The notes under the pieces were generated by a model, which had not been told where the DNA came from, searched no databases, and saw only the letters and a program-made list of their open reading frames with translations. From NCBI GenBank assembly GCA_041751995.1, contig JBGSHY010000037.1, positions 1 through 16,150 of the forward strand: a DNA stretch of 16,150 nucleotides. Reading direction: 5' to 3'. Shown in pieces: positions 15,608-16,150 of this stretch. The first letter of the stretch is position 1; every line of letters begins with the position of its first letter. This DNA comes from JANMEX01 sp041751995. GTDB lineage: Bacteria; Pseudomonadota; Alphaproteobacteria; Rhizobiales; Rhizobiaceae. A program made the position numbers and the translations under genes.

Positions 15608-15628
15608 CCTCCTGCCTTGTTGAGGAGG
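15608..15628 (+). promoter_or_regulatory. Leader hairpin covering the hupS ribosome site
   Basis: CCTCCT (15608-15613) can pair with AGGAGG (15623-15628), the Shine-Dalgarno of the hydrogenase gene, around a 9-base loop. The stem is only six base pairs, so its effect would be modest. A second GGAGG at 15583-15587 could compete for the same CCTCC if it is transcribed. Confidence 0.35.
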
Positions 15629-15633
15629 AACAC

Positions 15634-16150
15634 ATGCAAGAAACCTTTTATGAGGTCATGCGGCGTCAGGGGATCACCCGCCGCAGCTTTCTGAAATTCT
15701 GCAGCCTGACCGCTGCATCGCTCGGGCTCGGGCCAGGCTTTGCGCCGCAAATCGCGCGGGCTATGGAGACCAAGCCGCGCATTCCGGTGCTGTGGCTGCA
15801 TGGCCTTGAATGCACCTGCTGCTCGGAGAGCTTCATCCGCTCGGCACACCCGCTTGCCAAGGACGTGATCCTGTCGATGCTGTCGCTTGACTATGACGAC
15901 ACGATCATGGCCGCCGCCGGCCATCAGGCCGAGGCCATCGTCTCGGAAGTGGTGGAGAAGTACAAGGGCAACTACATCCTCGCCGTCGAGGGCAATCCGC
16001 CGCTCGATGAAGACGGCATGTTCTGCATCATCGGCGGCAAGCCGTTTGTCGAACAGCTGAAATATGCCGCGTCCAACGCCAAGGCGATCATCTCGTGGGG
16101 CTCATGCGCCTCGTGGGGCTGCGTGCAGGCGGCGCGGCCGAACCCGACCC
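15634..16150 (+). CDS. hupS: Uptake [NiFe] hydrogenase small subunit, 5' part (O2-tolerant type)
   Basis: The first 172 residues of a group 1d membrane-bound hydrogenase small subunit are present; the 3' half lies beyond the window. The N-terminus is a Tat signal with RRSFLK at 16-21, a hydrophobic core at about 24-42 and ARA before a likely cut after residue 43, so the folded dimer is exported to the periplasmic face of the membrane. The proximal cluster ligands visible are C60, C63 and C158, together with the two supernumerary cysteines C62 (ECTCCSES) and C163 (SWGSCASWGC). Those extra cysteines form the [4Fe-3S] centre that gives oxygen tolerance in E. coli Hyd-1 and Ralstonia HoxK. GAGGAGGA at 15622-15629 supports ATG 15634. 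The large subunit is expected next. Confidence 0.95.
   Translation, partial: MQETFYEVMRRQGITRRSFLKFCSLTAASLGLGPGFAPQIARAMETKPRIPVLWLHGLECTCCSESFIRSAHPLAKDVILSMLSLDYDDTIMAAAGHQAEAIVSEVVEKYKGNYILAVEGNPPLDEDGMFCIIGGKPFVEQLKYAASNAKAIISWGSCASWGCVQAARPNPT

Larger units (their letters stand above)
15453..15633 (+). other. Hydrogenase upstream control region
   Basis: The 189 bases between the glpK frame and the hydrogenase gene contain no reading frame of note. In order they hold a near-match to a NifA-type upstream site (TGT-N10-AGA at 15453-15468, one base off the TGT-N10-ACA consensus), an AT-rich palindrome, a sigma-54 promoter and a leader that can fold over the ribosome site. Only the promoter is strongly supported. 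Confidence 0.45.

Overview
The window looks like chromosomal DNA from an alphaproteobacterium, most likely a Hyphomicrobiales/rhizobia-type organism. This is inferred from high GC with strong GC bias at third codon positions, a tetrameric sarcosine oxidase operon, a form II coxSLM-type cluster, NodN-like and galactose-dehydrogenase-like proteins, and a sigma-54 promoter in front of an uptake hydrogenase. No species can be named from sequence alone. There are no rRNA, tRNA, CRISPR or transposase genes, and no gene-free stretch longer than about 190 bases.

Layout. (1) Positions 1-5776 hold a sarcosine oxidase operon on the + strand: the 3' half of soxB, an AT-rich insertion carrying a small membrane protein, an unrecognised gene, a cupin gene, then soxD, soxA and soxG, joined by overlaps or short gaps. 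The four subunits together oxidise sarcosine to glycine and pass the one-carbon unit to tetrahydrofolate. (2) Positions 5876-7189 hold a fatty acid hydroxylase/sterol desaturase family membrane enzyme (+) converging on a MaoC-type hydratase (-). (3) Positions 7373-11589 hold coxG-coxS-coxL-coxM, a molybdenum hydroxylase cluster of form II CO dehydrogenase type (S-L-M order, AYRGAGR loop). A terminator-like hairpin lies between coxS and coxL, and another terminator follows coxM. (4) Positions 11638-13827 hold an unrecognised gene (-), ribulose-phosphate epimerase (+) and a galactose 1-dehydrogenase-like oxidoreductase (-). (5) Positions 13957-15444 hold a glycerol kinase reading frame broken by a single TAA codon. 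(6) From 15560 to the end there is a consensus sigma-54 promoter followed by the start of an O2-tolerant [NiFe] hydrogenase small-subunit gene, cut by the window end.

The combination (sarcosine demethylation, a CO-dehydrogenase-like enzyme, an O2-tolerant uptake hydrogenase) suggests an organism that supplements heterotrophy with methylated amines and trace reduced gases, although the form II enzyme's substrate is not certain. The points most worth a second look are the 438-bp insertion bounded by a 15-bp direct repeat exactly at a stop/start junction in the sox operon, the clean nonsense mutation in glpK at a glycerol-contact residue, and the hydrogenase control region. I did not find a clearly new multi-gene system.
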